A DNA stretch of 64,000 nucleotides from Hofstenia miamia (Eukaryota > Xenacoelomorpha > Acoela > Hofsteniidae). Shown piece by piece: positions 37,860-50,658 of this stretch. The stretch is from the NCBI GenBank assembly GCA_900660155.1, contig CABFPE010000516.1:59382-123381 (forward strand). Direction: 5' to 3'. The notes under the pieces are model-generated. The model did no database searches. It was not told the DNA's origin and was given only the letters and a program-made list of their open reading frames with translations. Every line of letters starts with the position of its first letter. Position 1 is the stretch's first letter. Both the position numbers and the translations under genes were made by a program.

Positions 37860-38302
37860 GTGGGTCATCTATTACTGCTTCCATGCCAAATACAGAGTTT
37901 CGAAAATAATAGCAAATGAGTCCTGGTCTTGGTTGAAATTGAAAAATTGGTTTGATCACGTACTGGTCCTGTTTGATGTTTTAATATTTCGTGGTGTTGT
38001 TAAATAAACTAAGGTATCCATTTCAAATATTTTACTTGATATCTGATTTTAAGAAATATTCATTTGAATCATATTTACGTTAATGTAGAGCATTTAAAAA
38101 ATTATAAATTTAATCATGTTATGCTTCAAGTTCGAGCAATGACTTCAGTGATTTCCATTGTAAATTTTAAAACTTCGGTTCAGCATTGACGTATTTTTAT
38201 TTAAATACAATGACAAAACCAAACCGATCCTCTAGAAACTCTGCAACGCACACTAGCCAATGTGGCCCAAGTTCCGCCACTTTTTTGACACATGTTTTAC
38301 AA

Positions 38303-40047
38303 TAGTTGCATTCACACAGAAAGCGAGCTACCGCTTGCGATAGATTGCCGGCAATGTATAAATACACGACTGTTCACGCAGAACGCGAGCATATAATATC
38401 AATAACCTAGAAAATTGATGTTTCTCAGCGAATATATAGTTATATTTTCATTAATTAGAGCTAATCAGCTTTTATAATGTTGAACATGTAGTTATTTAGT
38501 ATTGAATTAAATACTAATGGAACAACTGACGTAAAAAATTTTTTATAATGGATTTTCATGTGCTCTCGATTTGTTTACTTGTGTGAAATTACTCAATAGG
38601 ATGCATTTACATATCATTAATATTATTCAACATAATTTACATTGTGTTTAGACTTTATTTACCTAGCATTATTTTCTCAAAATTCTTTCTGTATTTGCGA
38701 AATTTTTTCAAGGAGTGATCTATACAATTACAAAGTTAATTTATATTTTCTTTCATTAATAAGTAAAAATAATTTATATTAAAATGTTTTGGTGTACTAT
38801 AGGCGCATGTGCATAAAAATTTCATTTAGCAAATTTGGTAGGATTATATTAAATTACTGCATAATGATAAACATTACATATACATATGCATCTATTACAA
38901 AGTGAGCATCTATGATTACATTTCAAATGTAGGTGACAGAAAAACATTTTGGCGAAAATACGACCACACCAAAGCGGTTCGAATGTGTAGTTTAATTGAT
39001 CATTCATAAGCAATTGCATGTGCGGAGAATTAACTAAGCATTTAATCCAAATTGACGTTACAATTTGTAAAGTAAATTTTAGATAATTATTCGTAATCGT
39101 AACAGCCTTTGAAGCAGCTGTCGAGTTCAAAAAACGCTAAAGCAGTTTTGAGAAGTTGTTGGCGTCCATCTTAATGCCCACTAATTTCATTATATTGTGG
39201 ATTTATTAATAACAGTTTTTCTTCCAAATGTGATTATTTGTAAATCACAATTTTTAATATTTTTAGCATGCGGAAAATTTTTTGATTTAGACTGTCAAAA
39301 TCACTTTTTAAAACCTGAGGGGGACATTCCACCACGTCCCCCACTGCATGCGCCACTGAATGTATTGACTAAACTAAAAAACCTAGAAAGTAGCATCTGC
39401 AAAAAGGGATATTCGGCGTGCATATAATAAATATTATCAAATTTAACTGAAACGCACAATATTGAATTTTATAATGAATTTAAAATATTCAGGGACGTTA
39501 CTCTTGAAATTTTCAGTTTAAATATAATATTACCATTAACCAAAAAGTTCATTCCGTAGATTAAGATAATTTACAAGACGATAAGCAGTATAAAACTACA
39601 TGTAGTATTATTTAAAAATGATAAGAAATTGCTTAACAGTTTTTGGTACAAATTTACATCTAATTTGGGGATATGAAAGTAGAAAATATTTGACATGTTT
39701 AAAATCAAATTTACAATCTTTTACAATCACGCACTCGCGCGCTTTCTTTCTTAACACATATATCTATAAGCATGTGTTAGAAAATATCGCTCGCGCTAGG
39801 CTTTAATTGGGTTTGTGATAAATCTTTTTGTGAATGCTCTCTCAATAACTCAACTGTTTAAATCTCTAGCAATCCCAAGCTCGCACAATCGCGCTGTGTG
39901 AACACCCTGGCTTAAAAACATTGCTAGAAAATATCTCAAGCTCTCTGTGTTAACACCCAAGATTTATAGCTAGCGCAAGCTCGCTTTCTGTGTGAATACC
40001 AAAAGCTCGCTCTAGCAAGCACAATCTTTCCGTATGAATGCACCCTA
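38303..40047. mobile_element. Candidate inverted-repeat element with GCTCGC-rich subterminal motifs
   Basis: Near the left end, TTGCATTCACACAGAAAGCG then AGC. At the right, the inverse GCTCGCTTTCTGTGTGAATA (39970-39999) and TATGAATGCACCCTA. The right 300 bp repeats GTGTGAA-ACCC and GCTCGC words several times. No target duplication was identified, so the ends are approximate. 39349-39357 carries a GCGCCACTG terminus of another MITE type. Confidence 0.5.
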
Positions 40048-40768
40048 AGAAAAATCCAAGCAATTTTTTCAGTCCATCGTTTTTGGAATTTTTATACTGA
40101 TATAATAAATTCTTGACGGCTAATGACAAGGATAGTAATTTTTAATATTTTAGAAACGAAATAATAAATGTAATCATCATACATATACATTTATAAAAAT
40201 ACATACAAAAGTGTAACTTTCCATCACAAATACATAAATTACGTCTAGAAACGCCCGAGCATACATGTATATCAAATCTCCCATTTTGAAATCACTTCAG
40301 TTGGAATTGTGTCAAAAATTATATACTCGTGTTGCGTGTCTTCAGCTCGTGATGTGCTTATTAATAGCTTAGAAACTCCCTCTACAATTTCAAATGTCCG
40401 TACTTCTATTACTCTTTCGGACATAATTCGCATATTGTTTGACTTGATATTTAGTTGGATCTTATCTTAATCTCAGTTATTAACTTGTTATAGTTACAAT
40501 TGTTCCTACAGAATATAACATATCTTGTGTTTTTAATTTTCCTATTAATTTGGTGAGCGTGAAATGACAATTTTGCGTATATAGTTCGTTCATGTTTTTA
40601 TTTTAACATCATTTTACATTCAATATATTTGAGTTAGTGTTCCAGAACAGTATTCTTTTATCCACCGAAGCTTTATAATCTGATATAATGTGCATTTTGT
40701 ATAGTTTCATTGCATATATGGTACATTCATACTAACTTAATATTGTGTTTTAGCGTAGTATATAAAAT

Positions 40769-41075
40769 ATGGGAATTCTAGATAAAATAGCAGAAATTGA
40801 ACGAGAAATTTCTAGAACTCAAAAAAACAAAGCTACCGAATATCACTTAGGACTTTTAAAAGCGAAGTTGGCCAAATATCGGCATCAACTTATTGATGCT
40901 CCAAAATCCGGGGGTGGAGGCAAAGGCGAAGGCTTTGATGTAATGAAATCTGGGGATGCACGTGTTGCTCTAATTGGTTTTCCTTCAGTTGGGAAATCTA
41001 CACTTTTGAGTAAATTAACTACTACTCGTTCTGAAACTGCGGCTTATGAGTTTACAACGCTTACATGTATACCAG
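40769..41075 (+). CDS. DRG2: DRG2 exon 1
   Basis: ATG to CCAG before GTAAAT. Encodes the helical N-terminus and P-loop [22 protein letters not shown] precedes the start; no closer upstream in-frame ATG extends it. Confidence 0.96.
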
Positions 41076-44000
41076 GTAAATTTTCTTAGGGTCTTAAATG
41101 ATAGTACTTTAACGAAAATCGTATTAGAATGGAAGCCGCTTAAAAACAAATAACTTTGTTATGAAAAGACCATTAAAATTTGATTATTTTTCAACATTAC
41201 CCAAATTCAAGAATTAATTGGTAATGATTCTTATAAAATGATTGTTTTTTTAAATAAAATTAGATAAACTCTTTTCATAACACAATTGCCGGCTTTCCCA
41301 ATTAGAATTTTACTGTTGTTATTGTCGGCATATTTAATTGTGGGTAACTCAACAAGTACTCACAAACTTCTATGCAGTCCAGTATTATTTTCAATTCGCA
41401 AAGCTTCACTAGTTAATTTCAGAATATTTTAGCCTTTATACCAAATTCCTGATAAGAACAAATTAATAAAAACACAGTGTAATTTATTATTTTGTGAGAA
41501 ACATCCATAAAGGCGCTTTATTAATAAATTATAATATTTAAAGATATTTTATCATGAACAACTAAATTTTTTAGATACTATAATTGCGTTTAATTTTTTG
41601 CATTTATTTGCTTGGAAAATAAATTCACGTTCTTCTAAAAGAAATTGTTTAATAAATATTTTATAAAATTTATGCAAACATCCATAAACATACATATTTA
41701 TTGATTATTTCACTGTATTCGTTGTGAACCTTTGAAAGCCCAACTTTACGTCTCCAATCTGACAAAAATATTGTATTGATTTCATTCTACTTTAAGTTTT
41801 AAGTGAAATTAAATGTTTTACATTTTCTCATGATGTATTAGTATCAAAGATTGGCTGGGTAGGGTATTGATCTTCTTACCAACTGCTGAAAAATGACTTA
41901 CATATCCGGATCCATATTCAAATTTTGACTCAGTCTGCATCCTACTGGCTTGGTAATAAAAGTTCGGGTTAACCACATCTAAACAACATTCACAATCTTT
42001 CATGTGAAACCCGCATCCAACCGAAAAGTGGAAAATTGAAACAATTCAAATATATCAGTTTGAGCTGAGGACTAAGCGTTAAATCTCATATTGTCTTTCA
42101 GTATAGAAAAAATTTAACTACTCACTGTGTATATAGATTTTATCTTAAAAATATTAACATTCAAAGGCAGTGAACCATCTTTAAAATGATCTAGCTTTCT
42201 TTTTAAGATGTATGATATTTAGGAGTAATAGAGTACAAAGGCGCAAGTATCCAACTACTAGATCTACCTGGAATCATTGAGGGTGCTTCTCAGGGTAAAG
42301 GAAGAGGTCGTCAAGTCATTGCTGTCGCTCGTACTGCCGACATGGTGATTATGATGTTGGATGCTGCAAAAGGAGAACGACAAAAGGCACAATTGGAATC
42401 AGAATTGGAATCTATGGGTATAAGGCATGTTTACTTATTATTTTAATATACTCTAGAAAAATCAACTAGCTTTTGTAAGTAAAGATCCTATTATGGCTTT
42501 CATATTGTAATGTAATGTATTAATTTTTAAAAATCCATCGATTCTTTAGAAAATGCCGCAATGAATGATTTTATACCTATGTTGACATTCTCTGCAATTT
42601 AAAATCAATTTACATTCAAGTTAACAATCAAATGATGCTTCAGCTGCTCCACAGTCATTCTTCGTCGTTTGACTGAAAGGTTTCATCCATTGTGGAGAAA
42701 ACTCGCTCAATATCACATTACACGAAGTGAGCATTGCGATAAATTGCCGTCTCAATGTTGTTTTTACCACTTCTTAGATAGGTTGCGCGTTCATTAAGCT
42801 TCCAAAAACTTGGATTTTGTCTAGAAGGCTTTTGACTTTCGATCCATAAGGTTCGTAATTGAGTTCTGCCCAAAGATTTCAATTCAATTCTCCAATTCCA
42901 ATCCTTGGTGATTCAATCTCAATTTCTACGGACCAATTGTATCAGTTCCTATTCTAATTCCATGTAATTTTGATTGCCGAAATTTGAAAGCAGATATTTA
43001 AATATTCATAGATAATTTTACATTATTTTACATTTGCATAATTTTAAGTATTTTACAAAAAGCATTCCCCAATGAACTTGATAAATTAAGCGATAATCCC
43101 CTTCGTAAATAGTGTAATCTTGCTCTTATGCCGGTATAGGAAATAATTTTTCGAATTAAGTGCAGCTCTAAAGTAGAATTTGGAATAACAATTTCTAAAT
43201 CAATTCTCATAAACTTTTTTAATTCCAAATCCAATTCCAGCAAACCATCAAGTGCCAATTCCTATGAAGGATTGGCATTGAGGTTACAAGCGTGATTGGG
43301 CCTTCCAATGATACTCTATCTCAACTCTTTGAGGTTAGCTGAGTTTTAACTTCTTGTTTTGCTGCCAGTTTGCACATCACACATTCTCAAGAAATGCAGA
43401 ATTAAATGTAAACTGTTTTAATGTCTTTCATTCATGAGTCTTAAATAATAACACCACAAAAGCCATTAATTTGATTGTGTTTTAATTGGTTAAGGTGGCA
43501 AACTCAATCCAGTTAGTCGATGAAAACGAAAAAGCAGAATTTCCTTTATCACGCGGTGCTTTCAAATTGCGAATATCGTTTTTGAGCTATAAGGTTTTAA
43601 AAATTTTTTACAATCATGAAACGTTTTCAAAGATCCCCAGACAGTTTAAGGTTAACAACTGGGATATTGGAAGCTAGGAGCATTTTTTTAGATCTGAATA
43701 GGTTGCTATTATCATTATTTTTCCCTGAGCCGAGCTGGTCCAAACTTGCTGTCTCTATAGTTGAAGCCACATGACCATATTTTGCAAAAGATTCGGTCAT
43801 TGCCTGTATTGAAATTCCAAATATAATCTCATCCAGGAAGTTGACGAAGGAAATTTCTGCCATCGAGTTTTCTTTTCGGGATGGCCATTGATGATATCCA
43901 AAATGTCTACCAATATTCAAAAGGTTGAGAAAGCCTACAACAGAACATTAAAGGGAAGAATGAACAACTATATAAAATGTAGGTATAAGAAATTTATTGA

Positions 44001-47000
44001 AAATGAAAATATTGTAAAACACTAAAACTTTTGTTGTCCCTCTCAGAAATAAGACTAAAATCTACCCACCTGCGAAATAGTCAAAGACTTCATTTTGCGT
44101 AGCGTGTTCAAGGGATGTCATATAATATTTCCATCAAAAAAATCCTAATACGAAAACAAGATTTTCCACTCCGAGTTGGTTTCAATGTTATCTTATTTAC
44201 TTATATATGTGAAACTTCAATTTTTGACAAAATATAACCTCACTTAACCTTAGTTCAAATGCACTGGCGATCATCAATAACTTGACTGAGATAGTTCATT
44301 CATTCCAACGATTGCTCAGCATTTTGATCTAAATTTTTCACTTTTCTTGCGTTCGTCAAGTTAATTATGCTTGTCATCGTACATGTAGATAACATTTCAT
44401 TCGATCATACATTATGAGCGAACAGATTTATACTTCTAATATAATTAATATATGTAATATTCGTTTATTAAACGAAAACACAAAGGTTCATTGAATTTTA
44501 TTAGTCAATATCGTTTTCTATGGTGCATTTGGAACATGGCTTGACCAATGAAATGGCTTCGTATGATTAAAAGTAAGCATGCACAAAGTAGAAATATGGT
44601 GTTAAAAAATGAAAATATGATGCAATTGCTTTAAAAACCTCAAATGTGTTTTGCAGTTTTACGCACATAATTCCGAATCCCAGTCCACGCCTTGACATAT
44701 AAGTTACTTCGGTTTAATTTTAGATAATCTTATTTAACAAATTTTTCAATTAACTGAATTTATAAGTATCTTTCGATTCCTGTATTAGGCAACAATGCTT
44801 TTAGATCATTTAATATACATTCCAAATACTGCATTATTTTGAAGTAATTGTTTAGGCTAAACCAAAGACGGCCAAATATTTACTACAAGCCTAAAAAAAC
44901 TGGTGGGGTTAAATTTACCGCAATGGTTCCTTTAACAAAAACAGATGAAAAAGCAGTCAATTTAGTTTTACATGAATATAGAATATTTAATGCACAGGTG
45001 AGTATGTTGTATTCCTTAACGTTTTAATTCATCATGTTATTTTCATTCAAAAGTATTTTATAAAATTTGTCAGTTGAAGTTTTCGATGAAGCAAATTTTT
45101 CTCAAATATTTCAGTGTACATTATCTTTGTGGCGAAATAGTAATATTTTTACTAATTTCACTGGATGAATGTTACTGGATCCGAACACCAGTATTTCTCT
45201 AATCATTAAACTTAATCTGCAAAAATTGTAGTTCCCGCAAAATCCATAAATCCAAATTTATCGTTTTACAAATGAAATCTAATCAAAATATAAGGTGCGG
45301 CCATTTAAAATTTTTAGATTTTCGATCAATTTTTTTAGAAATGAATCACTTCATAATACATTCTGAGGCAGCATGCGGTAAGAAACTGAATAGCGCTTTT
45401 TCAATCAAATTAAAGCATATCAACTCCAGGGTTGGCACTAAATGATGTAGTGTACGATTTCTTTTGAAAGTACTGCATAAGATTTTTTAGGTTTTGTTGT
45501 TTATTTAATTGTTGCTATATGACTGTGCATGCGATTAAAATTTCCACCATTAAAAATGGGCCATAGTGTATATTAGACGTATATATACTGCTTTATATGA
45601 AAAACCCACCCACACACCCAAGTGGGTTTTCTAGTTTTCAGTTTTTGACAACCTTGTATATGTAGGCTACACGAAACCCACAATTCATCAAACAAAGATA
45701 TATCATAGTCACCGGGTGATACTTCAAGATCAAGCAGCGGATACTGTATACTACTACCCATTGACACTCTACTACCTTGTCGAGCTTTGACTAAAAATTA
45801 GATCACAATTATTTCAATTTTTTCACCAGTTTCGATTTTTTTATTTTTGATCTAAATCGATTCAAAATTCCAATAGATCTTGAGGAAATACATTACTCTA
45901 TGAAAAACATTTAAAACGTTTTATATGTTGTAAACATGCATTTTATCAAAATGTGTTTTTTCAAAAAATCCATTGAAGACAACAGAGTAAAACAGCTAAT
46001 AGTTGACAATTTTGTTAGCGTTGATGGTAAAAAACAGTTTTCACAAGTCACTTTGTGTTCCTGTTTAAAAAAGTTAATTAATTTTACACTACACAATTGT
46101 AATCAAGGCTATCTTATGAAATAATCCCGTGGATATAATCCATTGATATTTTACACAATTATATTTTCAGTATTATATTGATAGATTGCGTTATTGCCTA
46201 AATTTACTTTCGAGTTGTTTAATTTGATATGGTTTTTAAATTGAGAAACTTTAGATCATTTTCCGTGAAGACTCATCTATTGACGATTTCATAGACGTAG
46301 TCAGTGGAAATAGAGTTTATATGCCCTGCCTCTACGTTTATAACAAGATAGATCAGATCAGTTTAGAAGAGGTAGATCGGATCGCTCGCTCACCAAATAG
46401 CGTTGTCATCAGCTGCGAAATGAGTTTGAATCTTGACGCTCTTTTGGCCTCTATGTGGGAGAAACTTGCACTTATAAGTGTTTACACGAAACGATCAGGT
46501 AGAAAGCCTGATTTGGAGGAAGGAATTATCATGCGTAAAGGTTGTCAGGTATTTCTTCAAATGCCATTTTTGAGGTTTGTGACTAAAACGGAGCATTTCA
46601 ATGGCCAGAATTGCATTAATGCAATGTCTAGTTGAGATATGTTAATAGTAACTGTTTAATGTTTCCACGAATACTATTAATTTCTAGTTTGTGAGACAGC
46701 ATTCAGGTCTATCATCTGCTTCACTTACATGCGTAATTGTATTATATACCTAATTAGTGTTTGTCTTTTACATGTATTGATTTAGAACAAGGGGCTTACA
46801 CACTGTTTTAAGCATATTTTTGCAATGCTTATAATTTTTTTCAAACTCGTAAATGGTAGATTTGCTAATCCTAATTTATTGTAATAATTACATTCGTCTA
46901 TGTAGCAGCCAAATATCGAAATGTTCAGTCTACCCTACGTTTTCACTAGGGTAGTTATCTCAGGATCCTTCTTCCTAAAGTATTTTACCTCAATAAAATT

Positions 47001-47356
47001 ATATAGATGTATAGCTTGGCGAACTTTGTCAATTGGTTTTTGAAATTCGAGAATTCATTTTGTTCACCACTATGAAAGCGCTTTTAAGAACTTCCTACTG
47101 ATTAAGATAATTATTATTGTCTAGTAGTCTAAACGTCCTCGAATTATTGTTTTACAATTATATTAATGGGTAATTTTCAGCTTTATCCCTTTTATTGAAT
47201 TAGGTAAAACATGTTTGCCATTCAATACATCGAGAGTTAGAGGACACATTCAAATACGCCTTGGTGTGGGGAACTAGCGTAAAGTTCAGCCCCCAACGTG
47301 TTGGAATTAATCACCATCTACATCATGACGATGTACTGCAAGTGGTGGCGAAATGA
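40769..47356 (+). CDS. DRG2: DRG2, developmentally regulated GTP-binding protein 2, complete, 5 exons
   Basis: A GTPase of the OBG-like DRG family; DRG proteins pair with DFRP partners (DRG2 with DFRP2) and associate with translating ribosomes. Exons: 40769-41075, 42223-42424, 44856-44997, 46255-46548, 47204-47356; they join in frame to 365 residues (human 364). It starts [20 protein letters not shown], then [20 protein letters not shown], as in DRG2 rather than DRG1. G1 is GFPSVGKS at residues 70-77; TTLTCIPG follows; G3 is DLPG at 116-119 with [20 protein letters not shown] after it; G4 is NKID at 247-250, in [21 protein letters not shown]5-like is VVISCEM. The C-terminal TGS domain ends [20 protein letters not shown] then [11 protein letters not shown]. 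Intron 2 has a GC donor. TTTTAG just upstream of the ATG could be the acceptor of a 5'-UTR intron. Confidence 0.97.
42223..42424 (+). CDS. DRG2: DRG2 exon 2
   Basis: Acceptor ATTTAG; encodes [20 protein letters not shown] then [20 protein letters not shown] and ELESMGIR. The only donor that keeps frame with exon 3 is AAG|GCATGT, a GC-AG intron. The nearby GTATAA at 42418 would lead to an immediate stop. Confidence 0.93.
42601..42725 (-). pseudogene. hAT transposase C-terminal relic in DRG2 intron 2
   Basis: On the minus strand [12 protein letters not shown] is followed, after a one-base shift, by [20 protein letters not shown]. This resembles the hAT C-terminal dimerisation end (ER-x-FS-x-M, then K-x-x-R-x-RM-x-x-E-x-L). 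Farther on, 42840-42960 and 43180-43275 are rich in AATTCCAATTC words, as in hAT subterminal regions, and 43920-43627 is an unrecognised 97-residue minus-strand frame. No intact ends were found. Confidence 0.4.
44856..44997 (+). CDS. DRG2: DRG2 exon 3
   Basis: Acceptor GTTTAG, donor GTGAGT. Encodes [20 protein letters not shown] then [20 protein letters not shown] and IFNAQ, matching human IRLNKHKPNIYFKPKKGGGI. Confidence 0.95.
46255..46548 (+). CDS. DRG2: DRG2 exon 4 (G4/G5 region)
   Basis: Acceptor CTTTAG, donor GTATTT, 98 codons. Encodes [57 protein letters not shown] and [15 protein letters not shown]. An open frame runs on past the donor into the intron, but the family match stops at the splice site. 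Confidence 0.96.
47204..47356 (+). CDS. DRG2: DRG2 exon 5 (TGS domain and stop)
   Basis: Acceptor GAATTAG. Encodes [40 protein letters not shown] then [10 protein letters not shown] and TGA. It matches the human end VGLTHTMEHEDVIQIVKK. Confidence 0.96.
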   Translation, partial: VKHVCHSIHRELEDTFKYALVWGTSVKFSPQRVGINHHLHHDDVLQVVAK

Positions 47357-47505
47357 TTCATTCTATCTCAACATGGTGCTAATAATTTTCGATTTGTTTC
47401 TTTTAAACAGTGACTGAGTTAACTGAATCAATGCCACGTGAACAAAATGCAGTAATTCGTATTTTAAAAGAAATGATTTCATTTCTTATATTCGCATAAA
47501 TATAT

Positions 47506-47511
47506 AATAAA
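47506..47511 (+). promoter_or_regulatory. Candidate poly(A) signal AATAAA for DRG2
   Basis: Canonical hexamer 150 nt after the DRG2 stop codon. The DNA is AT-rich, so it is only a candidate. Confidence 0.45.
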
Positions 47512-49392
47512 TATCCTATATGAAGTAAATATTTCGTTTTTATTAAAAAATTTTTTTTCCAATCTTTGTCTAGACTTACACACAATACTTGACATTGTTT
47601 TTTTGTATTTCTGATACTCTTACGGATGTTCTATTTTAACTGAAAGTTTGCAGTGGTTACTGTCAAAAATGAAACTATTAACTACTAGATGAAAATATTG
47701 TCCACTTAAATGTTAATTCAGATTATCAGTGCTTGCTAAATTTCAGTGTCGAAAACCGGTTCTTTTTAATTTTAAATTCCGTGCAGTCTTGAATTTTCTG
47801 TTAGAGTTAATTTTTCTTCGTAAAAATATAGATTCTTAGTTCGCAGGAGTACCAATTTAAATTTCATAACTAAATGTTATGTTCAGAATGAATGTCTAAG
47901 CAAGCAAATTGCAACTTTATGATAATAGCCATTTTGCATGAATGTTCAAACGAATCTGAGAGATCAGGTTTTAATTTAACAAAGTTTTTAGTCATTTTTT
48001 GACGGTCTCACCTGCATTTTTCTCAAATCAACCTATTGAAATACTACAAGGTTGAATCTTAGAATTATTATAAATTTTAATGTAAGCCAAAATTTAGTAG
48101 ATTTAGTTTGGCTGTTTCATGTATACCATTGGTTAGTTCCTTTCTATTTAAAATGAATTTATCTGAGAGTGGCCATTAAATAATTATATGTTAAATAATT
48201 TAGCTTTATTTTATCAGTTTTCCATGCAATATGCTATATTTATGCTAGTGATAATTGAAAACAAAAGCGTCAAATCCTATGTTCGATTTCAATTTTTTAT
48301 CGGCTTATTTAGACTTAAGAATACTTGTAAGAACATTAAAGTTTAAGTTGGTTGACATTTCCATTGCTTAAAACATTATTCAAATTGGTAGGCTTTATTG
48401 TGATTGTATCATAGTTTTCAAAATAAACCTATATGTGTTAAATTTAGCAAGAAATTCTTCAAAACGATTTTGTATTTTTCATTTCATTCAATTGAATTGT
48501 GGGTATAAAACAAACTTTCAGCAGTCCATTCAGTCTGAAGATCCTTTCAAAACACATTTTTAGATGTTTTTGGAATAGTAGTTTGTATATAAATGAATGT
48601 TTCTTTGTGCAAATCTTTTCTTTCAATAATCTTTTCAAATGAATTTAGCAAAAGTTTTCATTACTAAATGATTGTAAATTCAATGCATATTACATTTCAG
48701 CAGAAACAGGAGCAATTCTTGTAAAATAAAACAGCCGCTAGCAATCTCATATTCAAACCAGGTATTTATTTTAGCGTTCTTGTAAAAATTCTTAAAAAGT
48801 TGCAGTACCATCAAAATATTATGAAGCAATGGTTACATTTGAGAATGCAAGCGTTTAGAAAAGTGAAGTTTAAAATAGTAATAAAGTCATATTTGTTATA
48901 GACTCAACTTGCTACAGCATGTGCATTGTTTGAAATTAATTGTCATTGACTGCATGGGCGAAAGCTGCCATAATTGAAAGTTCAATGGGGCAATGAAACC
49001 ATCTACGTCAGCAACAGCAGAATTTTTAATGTTTTCTGTAATAAACCACATTACATTAATTAAAATACTTTTAATTACAGTAAATTTATTAGGAGTAATC
49101 AAAATTTTGTGATTAACAAAAAATTGCGGTTATGTGGTTTTTCTGACATTAAAGAACAACAAAAATAGAAAACATTGCTTTCCGAAAAACTCCACAACAT
49201 TGACATGTCTCAATTTTCCTATGAACCACATAATTAGTACTTTGATAAAATTGTGTCTTAAACAGGTGCAAATGCGAGCTACAAAAAAGAAATTTTTTGT
49301 GTGAACATTTTGCTCAATATAATATTCAGGAACTAATTTCATTGAAATAATGCCGCAAGCCGCACAGGTTTAATTCTAATGTAAATGTAAAT
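47512..49392. other. AT-rich non-coding stretch after DRG2
   Basis: No gene, RNA gene or clear repeat seen. Confidence 0.5.
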
Positions 49393-50658
49393 GTTCATTG
49401 CTGTTATTGAGCTGCAAAATAGAATTCTGTCATACAAAAATGAAAATTATGATTATGTAAGATTAATCAGCCTAGATATCAAGAGAGCCTTTGAAAATGT
49501 AAATTATTAATTTGAAAATGGTTCTATTATTAATTATGCTGATGATACACTGATTTGTCTTCCAACTCTTGAACATTTAGGCTTAACACATTCCAATAAT
49601 GATAAGATCAAATCGTGGTATGAAGAAAACAAATTTGAAATTAATTATAGAAGGTCGCTGGAAATGATTATACCATTGAAGAGAAAATTTGTTCATAATA
49701 TATCTAAAACTGATTGCTATTCCTCAGTAACAACAATGAAATATCTTGGATTTACCATAAATAACAAGCTTTCATTTAAAAAACATATTGCTCAAGTTTA
49801 TAAAAGATCAATGAGAAATTTTTTATATAATATTAAAAGTAAAAAGATTTTTAAATCAAGATGAAACTGAAATTTTATTTAATTTCCTAGTTAATTCTTT
49901 TATAATTTACGGCATACAAGTATATGCAGATGAATCAGAAACATCTTTATCTAAGCTTAACAACATATACAAGAAAGCGTTTAAATATAAACTTATTGCT
50001 AAAAAATTAAATATTTTTAACATAATTAAAGCAAAAAACAAAGCATTACATCAACACATCGAAGACTCAAAAACATCCACTAAAACAATTCATTAGCAAA
50101 AGAACTGAATACGCTACATTAAAATTANTAAATAACAAGCTTTCATTTAAAAAACATATTGCTCAAGTTTATAAAAGATCAATGAGAAATTTCTATATAA
50201 TATTAAAAGTAAAAAGATTTTTAAATCAAGATGAAACTGAAATTTTATTTAATTTCCTAGTTAATTCTTTTATAATTTACGGCATACAAGTATATGCAGA
50301 TGAATCAGAAACATCTTTATCTAAGCTTAACAACATATACAAGAAAGCGTTTAAATATAAACTTATTGCTAAAAAATTAAATATTTTTAACATCATTAAA
50401 GCAAAAGACAAAGCATTACATCAACACATTGAATACTCTCAAAAACATCCACTAAAACAATTCATTAGCAAAAGAACTGAATACGCTACATTAAAATTAA
50501 GAAAAAACAATCCACCGAAATTATTCTCATCAAAGACCATATTCCCAGATCGATATTTCTCATGTTATTAATTATTTTTATTTTTTTTAGTTTGTAGTGT
50601 AGTTTACTGTATTGTAAGCTTAATTAAAGTTTATTATTATTACTATTATTATTATTAA
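49393..50658 (+). mobile_element. LINE fragment, 5'-truncated, internally deleted
   Basis: It opens in the RT: IELQNRILSYKNENYDYVRL then ISLDIKRAFENV, the catalytic motif A region. It then jumps to NYADDTLICLPTLEH, the YADD box, so the stretch between motifs A and C is deleted. After that come FVHNISKTDCYSSVTTMKYL, GFTINNKLSFKKHI and the C-terminal region, ending with a (TTA)n tail at about 50629-50658. Part of the C-terminal coding region is present twice. Frames are broken; inactive. Confidence 0.85.
49758..50498 (+). repeat. Near-identical tandem duplication of 370 bp separated by one N
   Basis: 49758-50127 and 50129-50498 are almost the same, beginning TAAATAACAAGCTTTCATTT and ending at GCTACATTAAAATTA, with only a few single-base or small-indel differences. 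The single N at 50128 sits exactly at the junction, which points to an assembly join of overlapping contigs rather than real duplication. Confidence 0.9.

Noticed and set aside
46549-46635. Continuation of the DRG2 exon 4 frame to a stop at 46633-46635
   Set aside because: Family similarity stops exactly at CAG|GTATTT and resumes in phase at 47204, so this is intron.
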